Shown piece after piece: positions 23,881-33,874 of a DNA stretch of 64,000 nucleotides; positions within the stretch are counted from its first letter, which is position 1; every line of letters begins with the position of its first letter. The notes under the pieces were generated by a model, which worked only from the letters and a program-made list of their open reading frames with translations, was not told where the DNA came from and made no database searches. The position numbers were made by a program, and so were the translations under genes. The stretch spans positions 1,674,001-1,738,000 of the forward strand of contig JAVLUZ010000271.1 of assembly GCA_036768485.1 (NCBI GenBank). Direction: 5' to 3'. Source of the DNA: Mermis nigrescens. Its lineage: Eukaryota; Nematoda; Enoplea; Mermithida; Mermithidae.

Positions 23881-24020
23881 CTTTGGACTACCCCCAGGGC
23901 GTAGAAACCCCCGACGGAACCGGGGTCAGCTACACATATGAATCAAGGGCCCCCTTTCCGAGCCCCTAAACCCCCTTCAGTGAGACAAATTTTGTCAGAA
24001 AAGGGGTTGGGGGTGTTGAC

Positions 24021-24300
24021 CACACATGGGCTTGGGGGTTGGGGGTACGCATCCCCAGAAGTTGGAATACCCCACCCCAGAAATAAAATACCCATCCCTT
24101 AGAATTCAATTTTTGAAATTTTTTTCGCCTGTTTAGCGATTTATTGATGCCATTTGATAGTGCTCGTGAGAAACTTCGAAAAATGGTGTTTTTTCGCCAT
24201 ACGACCACTTTTAAGACCATTTTATGACCTTTGAAAATTTTTTCACTCCCGCCCTAGAAATTTTTCACCCCCCCCAGAATTTCGGTGCTGCATACCTATG
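24021..24300. mobile_element. hAT-like MITE, family E
   Basis: 280 bp with duplication GTGTTGAC / GTGTTCAC (7 of 8; 24013-24020, 24301-24308). Ends CACACATGGGC / CATACCTATG. The core has GATGCCATTTGATAGTGCTC. Confidence 0.85.
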
Positions 24301-24637
24301 GTGTTCACCCTGATATGCCCTACTTGGGGACCCCGGTTCTGGCGGTTTGGATCGTTTCCGTTTCCGGCTTTTACCCATCGTTTCCATTTCGGTTTCCAGC
24401 TTTTGCCCAAGCTTTTGCCCACTGTTTCCATTTCCGGATTTTACTCATCATTTCCGTTTCCCTTTCCAGGTTTTACCCAAACCCTAAATTATGCCGCAAA
24501 AATGCTATTGAAAAACCCTTCCTTGCTTCGTAGCTATAGTGAGATCTAGCGACCTACAGTACATAAGAAAGAAGGGATTACTGTAGCCAATGAAAACATT
24601 TACTGACAAAGCTCTCGGATAAATGAAACAGACTATA

Positions 24638-25403
24638 GATTAACGTGGGTGCTAGTAATAGTACTCCCGCTTGGATCGGTATCACTCCCGTTTACTTTGG
24701 TCGATATACAGGCATTAGTTTGGGCCGCAAGCCGTAGGGTTTAAACAATCGTTTTCTTTTCTTTTCTTGCACAACAGTAAAACTTGAATGCGTCTAAATG
24801 TATTTCACGTCAAACCTGCATTTTGGATTACATGTTATCTTATGTACATACTTTATCTTTTTTAGCAAGATAAATTCCTATCAAAAAGATAAAGATAAAG
24901 ATAAAGATGGCCTGTGATTTTTCCAAAAGATAAAGATAAAGATAAAGATAAAATAAAGAAATCGTCAAGATAAAGATAAAGATATCTTTATCTTTATCTT
25001 TATCTTGCTAAAAAGATAAAGATAAAGATATCTTTTACAACACTATTTTTAGCAAGATAAAGATAGAGATATCTTTATCTTTATCTTGACGATTTATTTA
25101 TTTTATCTTTATCTTTATCTTTTGGAAAAATCACAGCCATCTTTATCTTTATCTTTTCGATAGGAATTTATCTTGCTAAAAAAATAAAGTATGTACATAC
25201 ATAAGTTGGAGCGTAATCCAAAATGCAGGTTTGACGTGAAATACATTTAGATGTTTTCAAGTTTTACTGTAATACAAGGAACGAAAAGAAAACGATTGTT
25301 TAAACTCTACAGTGTGCGGCCCAAACTAATGCCTGTGTATCGACCTACAAGTTAGCGGGAGTGATACCGATGCGGGAGTACTACTACTAGCACACACGTT
25401 AAT
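24638..25403. repeat. Large near-perfect inverted repeat with GATAAA core
   Basis: The left arm begins TTAACGTGGGTGCTAGTAAT and the right arm ends ATTAACGTGT... in reverse (CTAGCACACACGTTAAT). Arms of about 380 bp meet at an axis near 25020, inside (GATAAA)/(TTTATC) tracts. The transcript could form a very long hairpin. It is bordered by family B and C ends. Confidence 0.8.
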
Positions 25404-25404
25404 C

Positions 25405-25576
25405 TATAGTCCGTTTCATCATACAACTTCGGTCATAAATTTTAAAACTATCTCAGACAGTAAGGTGACAGATTGCGATTATAGCGTTGGTCTGAAATAT
25501 AATTATCGTAACCCTCGGCTTACTGCCGTTTAAGATTCTTAGAATTTATGCACAAAGTTATATGAAACAGACTATA
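25405..25576. mobile_element. Short MITE, family C
   Basis: 172 bp between TATAGTCCGTTTCATC and TATATGAAACAGACTATA, a good terminal inverted repeat. The body resembles 21011-21174 (ATAAATTTTAAAACTATC). Confidence 0.65.
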
Positions 25577-26125
25577 AGTCCAAGCCTAGGAAAAATAGAC
25601 AAGTTTGAAAAAATCAATAAGCGTTGCGACTATACTTTGTACAGGCGCACAGAGCAGGGTTTAGATGCTTGTGAAAAGAAAGAAGTGACTTGCTGTCAGC
25701 CAGTAGTAGTAGTACGTGGGTCAGTCAAATACCGCGGGTAAACCCCTAAACCAACATTTATGTGTGCTTAATGCCTATCACCGCTTTGACTCCAGTTGTA
25801 AAAGTTAGGGCATCAATAGGCTGCTTTGCATCACCCACTTCCGTTCATTGCACGTCACATACATCATTCTCCTACAGTCCGTTTCACATAATTTCGTGCA
25901 TAAATTCTAAGAATTTTTATCGACAGTAGGCCGAGGTATACGATAATTATATATCAGATCAATGTTATAATCCCAATCTGTCAGCTTATTGTCGGAGTTG
26001 GTTTTAAAATGTATGACCGAAGTTGTGTGAAACAGACTACAGGTCCAGGCGACCACCTTTACACTTTATCATCATCTTTATCTTGATCTTTTTGGTTCCT
26101 CTATCCTGCAAATTATCTTTATCTT
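25577..26125. repeat. GATAAA-rich repeat K2, inverted copy 2, with family C insertion
   Basis: Reverse-complement copy of 21376-21838, split at 25875-26040 by a family C MITE and cut at 26125 before its terminal CAACACTA end, where the palindromic repeat J begins. Confidence 0.65.
25875..26040. mobile_element. Short MITE, family C, with empty site elsewhere in the window
   Basis: Bounded by CAGTCCGTTTCAC and GTGAAACAGACTAC. The uninterrupted sequence CTCCTAGGTCCAGGCGACC occurs at about 40029-40047 (and reverse-complemented near 21580), so the insertion point is at CTCCTA / GGTCC. The flank carries an extra CA, so the exact duplication is uncertain. Confidence 0.7.
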
Positions 26126-26860
26126 TGTAGATAGTGTATCTACACGCGTTTTGCGATTCCAATCGGAACGCTCTTAACTGTTTCGAAATTGGTCAAATGT
26201 TCGCATAGTTACGAACTCGTGTGTTTGCCACCTTGGATTCGGCGCGTTAGCCGAAAAGATGCAAATTTTCGTTGTCTGAACACGAGATCGACCGTTAGAA
26301 AAGCGGAGGCGACTCACCTACTCCGCCGTGATTGGTTCCACTAGCAAAGTCACGTACAGTGGCGAGCAAAAGTTTAGAGCACCCTGCATAAAGTCATGTA
26401 ATCGACATATTGTAAAGAGCGGCCCTGTTACACATAAAATTGAGATTAGTTTCACACTGCCTAGAAGTTTTTTTGCGCTGAATTTAAATATGGAGTCAGT
26501 TTTTGCCTAGCTTTCCTTCTAAACTATTAATTATGGACCGAAAAAAGGTCTATTTAAGCCACATGTTGAGCGAAAATTGTTAGTTTTGATTAATGATGCG
26601 AAATTGTCACAAGTGGAAGTATCACAACTTTTAAATGTTAGCCGACATTTGGTATATTTAGTATTTTAATGCAGTTTACCACAGTTGTTGTTATAAAAAC
26701 TCACATAAAGGTGTCAAAATGAGATAAAACACATGTAACCAAGGGGTGCTCTAAACTTTTGCTCGCGACTGTATGTACCTTCGAGGTACGCAACGTGAGC
26801 TAGCCTGTAGATTCAATCAGTATCCCCTTTTCTTATCATATCAAAAAAACATAGGCGACA
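26126..26860. repeat. Repeat J, copy 1 (starts with palindrome TGTAGATAGTGTATCTACA)
   Basis: A perfect 8-bp-arm palindrome at 26126-26144 is followed by CGCGTTTTGCG. A diverged body (GATTGGTTCCACTAGC; GAGCTAGCCTGTAG) is shared with 39426-39700. A Tc1-like insertion interrupts it. The TG start and GATTGG (CCAAT) box would suit an LTR or promoter, but this is speculative. Confidence 0.45.
26357..26771 (+). mobile_element. Tc1/mariner-type deletion derivative
   Basis: Terminal inverted repeats CAGTGGCGAGCAAAAGTTTA and its near-complement at 26745-26771, flanked by TA on each side. The interior keeps one piece of transposase in a frame beginning near 26535 (HVERKLLVLINDAKLSQVEV, then SQLLNVSRHLVYLV). 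This fits the N-terminal helix-turn-helix of Tc1-family transposases. The catalytic DDE domain is absent, so the element is dead or only mobilised in trans. It splits repeat J. Confidence 0.8.
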
Positions 26861-27239
26861 TGACCGCTAATCCAGTTAAGCCTGTGTTGAGATCGGAAAA
26901 ATCGACATTGTATATAGACGCCATCTATCTAAAATTTCATTGGTTATTGTAAAAATTACTCTTATCTAAAAATTTACTGTTATAAGAATTTTGTGTTTCT
27001 AAAATATTCGTTGACTTAGATCATCAATGCTTGGTGTCGCCTCTAGTGCTGTAGGGTTGGCGTTTATGTCTTCACCAACGACGTTTTGTTTCATTCATTT
27101 CGTTTATATAAACGTAGCAATTTAGCTACCTGCGGTGCATTATATTGCTGGTGATTCGGCATCGGTGGACGGCCCCAAATTATTCTACAGCCTTGCTAAA
27201 TCTGGTGATTCTTTTTTAGATTATTTTCTTTTATCAAAA
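26861..27239. other. Unassigned stretch
   Basis: No gene or named repeat recognised between repeat J and the inverted-repeat element that follows. Confidence 0.35.
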
Positions 27240-28160
27240 ATTCAATCATCCAATTTCTAACCAAAAATTAAAAAATTATTACATAATTTTTGTGTAGGAT
27301 GACGACCGGTTTAGAGCTCTGTGTTGTTGTATTCATCGTTCATTGTGCTCTTAGGAACCAAAAAAGGTTTTCGCAATCGATATACTCCCGCGAAAACAAG
27401 TTAAAATAACAACTTAAGCTTTATTGATTTTTAGTCAAAAGAGGTCAACTGACCTCGGGTAAAAATCCGGGATTACTCAATTACTGCTGAGTCATATATT
27501 TAGGGTGTAGCTGCCGAAATCTCCGATACGCAGTGGTCAGCAAACTAAGGACCGAGGAGATTAAGGCCGTAGGATTTTTGAGGGTCTTAAGGTTGATTAC
27601 AGGCGTCTCGCCCTAGCAACCTGACCAGCGCCAAGTGTAGCCAGGCAATTAAGTAAGCCTCATAGGTATGTAATCTCCCGCCATCTAAGTAGTGTACACG
27701 CCGCGTTCGCACTGTGTCTACTGATTCAAGACAGATACGGACATGGCTTAGTAATACCTTCGGGACTTACTTAGGTACCTAAACTGCTCTCAGCGCTGGC
27801 CAGGTTCCGTAAGAGCGTAATGCAACTTTGAACCCGTTGGCCCTTGTAGACCTACGGCTTCAACTTCCTCGGTCCTAATATTGGTGACCGCTTCTTGTCG
27901 GGAGTCTCAGCAGCTACGCCCTAAATCCTAATACTCGTACCTACCTAAATCCCGGAATGCTCACAAGGTCGGTTGACCTATCTCAACCCACTCAAGTTGA
28001 TAATTTAATTTCTTTTCTAGGATTAGGCTGGCTCGAAATAATTTTTGGTTTCTAATCAGTGTAGCACTCTGAATCTCGAATACAACAACAACGAGCTCTC
28101 AACTGGACAATCATCATAAATATTAAATATAATTTCAGCTATTTTTGGGTTGAGAGAAGA
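27240..28160. repeat. Long imperfect inverted-repeat element
   Basis: GAGCTCTGTGTTGTTGTATTC (about 27316) pairs with GAATACAACAACAACGAGCTC (about 28078). TAGGGTGTAGCTGC, AGGACCGAGGAGATTAAGGC and GTCAACTGACCT at 27440-27570 pair with right-arm counterparts at 27850-27985. Arms are about 400 bp and diverged. No coding capacity or clear target duplication. Confidence 0.6.
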
Positions 28161-28405
28161 TAACAGAATTTCCAGAAATCAAATAAAGATAACATCCAAA
28201 AATTTTTATCCTTTTACTCAATCGTCGTGAAATCCAAATTAAAATAATATAATCGTCGACTTAAAATCCAGAAAGATATAATCACCGTTGTCACCCGACC
28301 AACCGTCGATATACCTTATCACTGGGTGGTTAATTTTCTAACTTTATTACACCAAATGTACAACGTACGGCTAAAAGCCGGCACACAACAATAATGCGTT
28401 AACAC

Positions 28406-28674
28406 CATACGTGGGCAGCAAGAAAATTCTGGGGGGGGTGCAAAATTTTTGAAGGTCAAAAAATGGCCTTAAAAACGGTGGTATGGCGATAAATACACCA
28501 TTTTTCGACGTTTCTCATCAAGCACTATCCATTGTCATCAAAAAAATTGCGAAAAAAACGAAAAAAATTTTCAAAAACTGAATTCTGGGGGAGGGGGTAT
28601 TTTGATTTCTGGGGGGGTATTTTGGTTTCTGGGGGTGCATACCCCACAAACCCCCCCCCCCACGCCCAGGTGTG
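28406..28674. mobile_element. hAT-like MITE, family E (inverted orientation)
   Basis: 269 bp with duplication GTTAACAC / GTTAAGAC (7 of 8; 28398-28405, 28675-28682). Ends CATACGTGGGC / GCCCAGGTGTG. The core reads GCACTATCCATTGTCATCA, the reverse complement of the usual core. Confidence 0.88.
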
Positions 28675-28682
28675 GTTAAGAC

Positions 28683-29473
28683 GCGACGAACGAGAAACCA
28701 AACAACAAATCGTCAAAAACTCCGACTTCGATTAACACTGACTAACACGAATGTTATTGGACATCAATCTATTCAACATTAATAACAAATTTACATGTAT
28801 CACTTGGCGTCAGTCGACGTGCACATAAAATAAAATGAACGATATTAGTGGTTATGCAAATATTAATATGGAAGAGGAACGTGAATAATACAACACACGC
28901 GTTTTACCAGGATGATTACAATAAAGCAACGAAATCGAATGTTCGAGAACTTTTACATAAGTAAATTACTGATGTTAGCATATACGTAACTCTGGTTTAC
29001 CGGACAAGTACCTAATAGAATTTTAAGTTGAAAAGTAAGGGTAGGATGAGGATTGAAGGGATAAGCTCGAGCTAACACATCGCAAGGAAGGATACTCGAA
29101 TAGTTATGTAAATCCGGTACAGTAAAACGATGTTGTCTGCTGGCCTTGGCGAACTAATGGCATAGTGTTCGTATAAAGTTCGTAGCGTGTATCAATCGTA
29201 GTTACAGTAGTCATATGTATTCTAGGTACCCCACGGCGGGCCATTACTTATACATTGAAGGTCTCAAAGGTTGCTCGCGACAACCAAACCGGTCAGTCAT
29301 CATAAATAAACATTATTTTTTTCTACCCAAAAATCATATTTTTGGTCATCTAAACATTTGTAACGTTTTGTTCACCTCTGTTAAAATCTCGTCCGCATCG
29401 CAGCAGTGCGCAAGTTAAGTATTTGTGACAAAAAATTTGTGTATTTGTGGCACTGGCGCCTATATTTTCCCAT
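28683..29473. other. Unassigned; may be retrotransposon leader or LTR
   Basis: No gene recognised. It lies upstream of the gag relic and could be its LTR/leader region, but no matching second LTR was found. TGGCGCC at 29453 matches only the first 7 bases of a lysine-tRNA primer site and is not accepted. Confidence 0.3.
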
Positions 29474-29696
29474 TGTCAGGTAGAAATGCCACACGCTACT
29501 ACAGTAATCCAATGACACTTGATGCGCACGTTATAACAACAGGAATTCAACGCATATATTGAAGGGACATAACATCTGAAGGGAACCAGTCCGAGCTTAG
29601 CACGTAACAACTGCTAAGCGAGGAGTCAGCGCTGACAAAGGCTATTGGGTTCGCCCAATAGCACCGGTTTTATTAATGTGTGTGCGCGCGATAATA

Positions 29697-30430
29697 ACGG
29701 GTGTATCAAGAGTAATTAAACGGATTAGGTTATATATAAATCCAAATCGATGTTGATTAATTACTTTATTTTTGTTTGTTTGTTAAGGCATTTATCTAAA
29801 ATATATTCCAATTATATTGAATGGCGGGAAGTCGTTTATCTTTGGGAGAAAAAATCAAATGTGTGCGACTGTAATCAATTTATGGAAGTGCTCATCAGAT
29901 TGTTCGGAAATGGCCGAATGATTTCAGCTCACAACCGCTGGCTGTTACAACAATTATCAACGTGAACACATGTTTTGATAAGACCAGATGTTGCTGACCT
30001 TCCTCGCAGCGGAAGCCCCAGATCGTCGAGGTCTGAAAAAACATTGAATCTGTTCTGGAGGAGACCTGTTGAGTGGCCTCCGCATTCATGTGATCTTACT
30101 CCACCCGATTTTTTCCTTTGGGGCATTTTGAAAGAAAAGGTATTCGCTCGAGACGCAGGCAATCTTGATGAGTTGCGCCCGTTCATCACAGACGGATTTG
30201 CTGAGATAACGCTAGAGTTGGGCGCAAAAGTTTGCAGATCAGTCCGTCATAGATTATGGAAATGTTCAGAGCTTAATGGCATTCAAGTACTGTGAAGCTG
30301 CGATCCATTTCTCCTCCGTTTCTTAGTTTGGTTGTTAATCTACATTGTCCAGTATAAATTTCGATTGGAAATAAATTTTATCTTTTCAGGGAGATGAACA
30401 TATCCGTTTATTTACTCTTGATACACCCGT
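29697..30430 (+). mobile_element. IS630/Tc1/mariner-type element, deletion derivative, inside the TRIM LTR
   Basis: Terminal inverted repeats of about 29 bp beginning ACGGGTGTATCAAGAG match at 28 of 29 positions. The TA target is duplicated (29695-29696, 30431-30432). The empty site GATAATATACACAGC is preserved in the 3' LTR near 30950. The interior keeps a start-like region (MAGSRLSLGEKI at 29821, then a stop) and a helix-turn-helix/linker relic (DVADLPRSGSPRSSRSEK). This joins directly to the transposase C-terminal signature WPPHSCDLTPPDFFLWGILK and ends at LNGIQVL. The central catalytic segment is deleted. Confidence 0.88.
29975..30295 (+). pseudogene. Transposase remnant (IS630/Tc1/mariner superfamily)
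   Basis: A 106-codon open frame. Residues about 4-22 match the linker just after the helix-turn-helix, and residues about 34-106 match the C-terminal catalytic end (WPPHS-DLTP-DFFLWG, whose D is one catalytic residue). An internal deletion removed the rest of the DDE domain between them. It cannot encode an active enzyme. Confidence 0.8.
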
Positions 30431-30726
30431 TATACACAGCTGCACAATCCGCAAGACATCTCAGTCCGAGCTGGTGACTATAAACGAACAAAGGTCAGCC
30501 CGGGTTAAGTATATATTGATTAAAAAATTATATTACTTTGAATACGGGGCTCGACAGACGTACAAACGCGGAGTGACCCATGTTGTAATGAATATGTTAC
30601 TGTGAATAATATATTACTTACTACCGGGCGTGACATATTTGGTGGCAGCGGTGGGATAGTCACGTATCTTGCGTGAGTCTGTAGCAGCTATTATTGATCG
30701 AGGACGATCAAAGCTAAGGAGGGAGG

Positions 30727-31152
30727 TGTCAGGTAGAAATGTGACACGCTACTACAGTAATCCAATGACACTTGATGCGCACGTTAGAACAACAGGAATT
30801 CAACGCATATATTGAAGGGACATAACATCTGAAGGAAACCGGTCCGAGCTTAGCACGTAACAACTGCTAAGCAAGGAGTCAGCGCTGACAAAGGCTATTG
30901 GGTTCGCCCAATAGCACCGGTTTTATTAATGCGTGTGCGCGCGATAATATACACAGCTGCACAATCCGCAAGACAGCTCAGTCCGAGCTGGTGACTGTAA
31001 ACGAACAAAGGTCAGCCCGGGTTAAGTATATATTGATTAAGAAATAATATTACTTTGAATACGGGGCTCGACAGACGTACAAATGCGGAGTGACCCATGT
31101 TATAATGAATATGTTACTCTGAATAATATATTACTTACTACCAGGCGTGACA
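30727..31152 (+). repeat. 3' LTR of the TRIM (intact, empty mariner site)
   Basis: 426 bp, TGTCAGG to GTGACA, with AATATATTACTTACTACC before the end. The GATAATATACAC segment near 30950 is the unoccupied counterpart of the mariner insertion site. Confidence 0.9.
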
Positions 31153-31840
31153 CCATATACATTGACCCTACGGCGACCCAGCTTAATCATTTTTCTTTGA
31201 CACACGTTTGTTACAGGTTACCTTGCGTAGGCTTAGTCATGGTAAACGTAAAACCCTAACGTTCATTGCATCTTACCTTGTGTAAGCGTAGTACGAAAAC
31301 GTTAAAACCTCTTTTCTACGATGCCGGATTTCTTTTTTTTGAATTTGAAGGTAGGTCTCATTTTTGAACGTTTCCATTTTTTAAAATGGGTGGTAAGAAA
31401 ATTCTGTGTACTCCCTAGAGCTGCACACTTTGCAACCCGGATACCCGGCTATTTCATTACCCGGGTACCCGGGCAATTTGGGTACTCGGTGCCGGGTATA
31501 CCCGGGTAGGACCTTAGATAAAAGAGGATGCAGTGAACATCGTTTATTTACGGTTGACAGTGAGGTATAGGGCAAAGTGATATTTAAGCAGTGAAATTAT
31601 TGAAAAATTAATGCAAGATTAAATAGAATCAAGGCTTTAATCTGAAGAATTCGTATGCATTAAATGAAATCCAAGTCATTTTCATAATTCAAAGCAAAAA
31701 ATTGTGAAGCAGGTTTTGTATCTTCATAGCGTGATTAAAACATTTGAAGCAGGAAAACACATTGACGAAAAGCAATTTTGAAATCAACCGGAAATGAAAA
31801 TTCATTCAAAAACAAGTCTAAGTCTATCTGGGGCTGACTG

Positions 31841-33129
31841 CAGAGACGTAGTCAGAATTTTGGTTCGGGGGCGCAAACGTTTTCGTGTAGAATTTACGGC
31901 CTTTCTATTGACAAACAGTTCGAAATTCATAAGTGGCGCAAAGTGCTAAGAAATTAAGTCATTTTTTCCACCCTTAACAGTTTGTAGCTCTGTGAATACT
32001 AATAATCTGATAGAGAAGAAAATTATCAAATTTGTACGAAACAGTTTTGACATTTCAAGCTTCTAACAAGAAAACTGCGAATTATTAACTTTGACTGAAG
32101 ATATTTTGAGTGATTCAGGCTTCTAAACGCAATACTGGAGCTTTACAAAAGAAAGAACAGTAACTGGCGGCGCTATGCGCCGGAACATTTTGACGTTTTT
32201 GCGCATTTAAGTCAATTTATACCGCTTAAATCATACAAAGCAGACAAATTAATGCCGGCGCGAAACGCCGGAAATTTTTAGAAATTCCTAACCCTTTCAC
32301 CTGGCTTGTTCTCCCTAAAATCTCGTTGCACATGTACAACGAGATTTTATGGCTGCGGGACGTCTGAGGTGGCGAGCGGATCCGGGGCAGAGTCCCGAAA
32401 AAATTTTGTAAAAAAAACATTTTAATGTCAAATAGTAACGTTAAAATTTTCGCAAAATCGGCAAAATCTCGGTTCGGAAGCAAGCCGAAAAACACTTAAA
32501 ATTGATGAACTCCTACATTGCACAAACTGATCTGAAATGCGTTTTTCGACCTCTGTACATAGCGCAGCAACGGATCGCTGCCAATAAGATATAGAAAGAT
32601 GTATCCATGAAAATTTTGTTCTTACCGTTTTCAGGTACGTTTGTGGCCTTCTAATTAACAAAATGCAGTTCATAGAACAAGAAATGCGCAAAAACATAAG
32701 AAAATTTGGCCATTCCTTCCAATTAAAATAGGATTATGTGTCCTTGTAAAGAAAGATAAACGAAACAAAGAATAGACAAACTGGTACACAAAAGACAAAC
32801 AAAGCAGAGAATAGACAAACTGGCTCGCAATCATTTTCGCACTTTTACTATCATGCTCAACGAGCATGCGCAGTTTCATTCAACGAACAAATAGTGCATT
32901 AAATTACTAAAGTGATGTGGAGTGCTGGATTATTTTAATTGATTCAAGCTTTTAAATTCGTTGGATCTATATAGCAATAAATAATAATGACTCAGCGCGG
33001 AAAATTCTGACGTTTTTGCCTTTTTGAACTCAGTTTTCTGGACATACAGCATTGCAACAAAAAATCAACAATATTTTCTGAAAAATTTCGGGGGGCAGGT
33101 ACCCCCAATGCCCCCTGGCTACGCCTATG
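31841..33129. mobile_element. hAT-like non-autonomous element, family G, nested
   Basis: 1289 bp with a perfect 8-bp duplication, GCTGACTG (31833-31840, 33130-33137). Ends CAGAGACGTAGTCAGAATTT / CCCCCTGGCTACGCCTATG. Largely colinear with 22351-23880, including the CCGGCGCGAAACGCCGG motif near 32254 (one hairpin-loop variant). Confidence 0.9.
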
Positions 33130-33595
33130 GCTGACTGCATTTGGAACATCGATAGGCTTTGAACCAGGTCTAACTAAAACAGTTGCGCGCACGATGTGAA
33201 TAGAAGTTGCAGTTTAAACTTATATAATGGTCACAGAAGTGAATGCATTATAAAAAAAAGTGTCGCTAAGAGATAATTTCTTGTTTAAATTTGTTTACAA
33301 TGAAGAATAAGAAGAATTCGGCACAAATAAAATAATGTAACTAAAGAGCTGAATAATGGAATATGCCTAGACGGTATGTGCGATATATTGTGATAATAGG
33401 AAATATTAACAGACTAGCTTATTTAACATTTTACGGTTGATTATATCAAATCACATTTACATTGTGATTCAGTCGCACTTTAGAAGCAATATGTTTCAAG
33501 GTTTCTAATTCAATTCTTAGCACATATTGCATAACTGCAGTGCTAATTTTCCATTTTGTATTAGGGGATTCGGGTACCCGGGTATACCCGGGAAC

Positions 33596-33874
33596 CACAC
33601 ATGGGCGTGGGAGTTGGGGGGTATGCACCCCCAGAAGTTGAAATACCCCCCCAGAAATCAAAATACCCCCACACCCCCAGAAAAATTTTTTTTTGCTTTT
33701 TTAGCAATTTTTTGATGCCATTGGATAGTGCTCGATGAGAAACGTCGAAAAATGGTGTTTTTTCGCCATACGACCACTTTTAAGACCATTTTTTTACCTT
33801 TAAAAATTTTTTCACCCCCTCCAGAAATTTTTTCACCCCCTCCCCAGAATTTTGGTGCTGCCCACCTACGTATG
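33596..33874. mobile_element. hAT-like MITE, family E, nested
   Basis: 279 bp with a perfect 8-bp duplication, CCGGGAAC (33588-33595, 33875-33882). Ends CACACATGGGC / CACCTACGTATG. It lies in the G/C-rich end of the TAGAGCTGCAC element. Confidence 0.88.

Larger units (their letters stand above)
22239..24400. repeat. Inverted repeat pair GGAACCGG / CCCCGGTTCTGG (arms about 100 bp)
   Basis: GATGGGTAAGAGCCGGAAGC ... GGTGTTCCCCAAGTATG at 22239-22312 is the diverged reverse complement of CTACTTGGGGACCCC ... CTTTTACCCATCG at 24318-24380. The pair is separated by the family G and E insertions. The element's own ends are not resolved. Confidence 0.5.
21839..24636. mobile_element. Composite family B element holding several nested insertions
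   Basis: Bounded by ATAGTCTGTTTCATTTATTT and the inverted GGATAAATGAAACAGACTAT. Each end continues with GAGAGCTTT.../ACTGTAGCC as in the copy at 8370-9171. Between them lie the tRNA-like core, a 110-bp inverted-repeat pair (about 22239-22330 and 24302-24400), a 1.5-kb family G element and a family E MITE. Unnested length is about 1 kb. Confidence 0.6.
29474..30635 (+). repeat. 5' LTR of the TRIM (interrupted)
   Basis: Long terminal repeat from TGTCAGG to GTGACA, carrying the 734-bp mariner-type element at 29697-30430. Subtracting that and the 2-bp duplication gives 426 bp, identical in length to the 3' LTR. Confidence 0.9.
29474..31152 (+). mobile_element. TRIM: miniature LTR retrotransposon with leucine-tRNA primer site
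   Basis: Two LTRs of 426 bp each, after removing the mariner insertion from the first (29474-30635; second 30727-31152), start TGTCAGG and end CGTGACA. They differ at about 15 positions by eye. The internal domain is only 91 bp (30636-30726). It holds an 18-base primer site, TGGTGGCAGCGGTGGGAT (30640-30657), complementary to the 3' end of a eukaryotic tRNA-Leu(AAG) type, and a polypurine tract, AAGGAGGGAGG (30716-30726). A 4-bp target duplication, CCAT, flanks it (29470-29473, 31153-31156). It encodes nothing and must have been mobilised by another element. Confidence 0.9.

Noticed and set aside
29452..29470. TGGCGCC as a primer-binding site for the gag element
   Set aside because: Only 7 bases match a lysine-tRNA primer site and no LTR pair could be shown.
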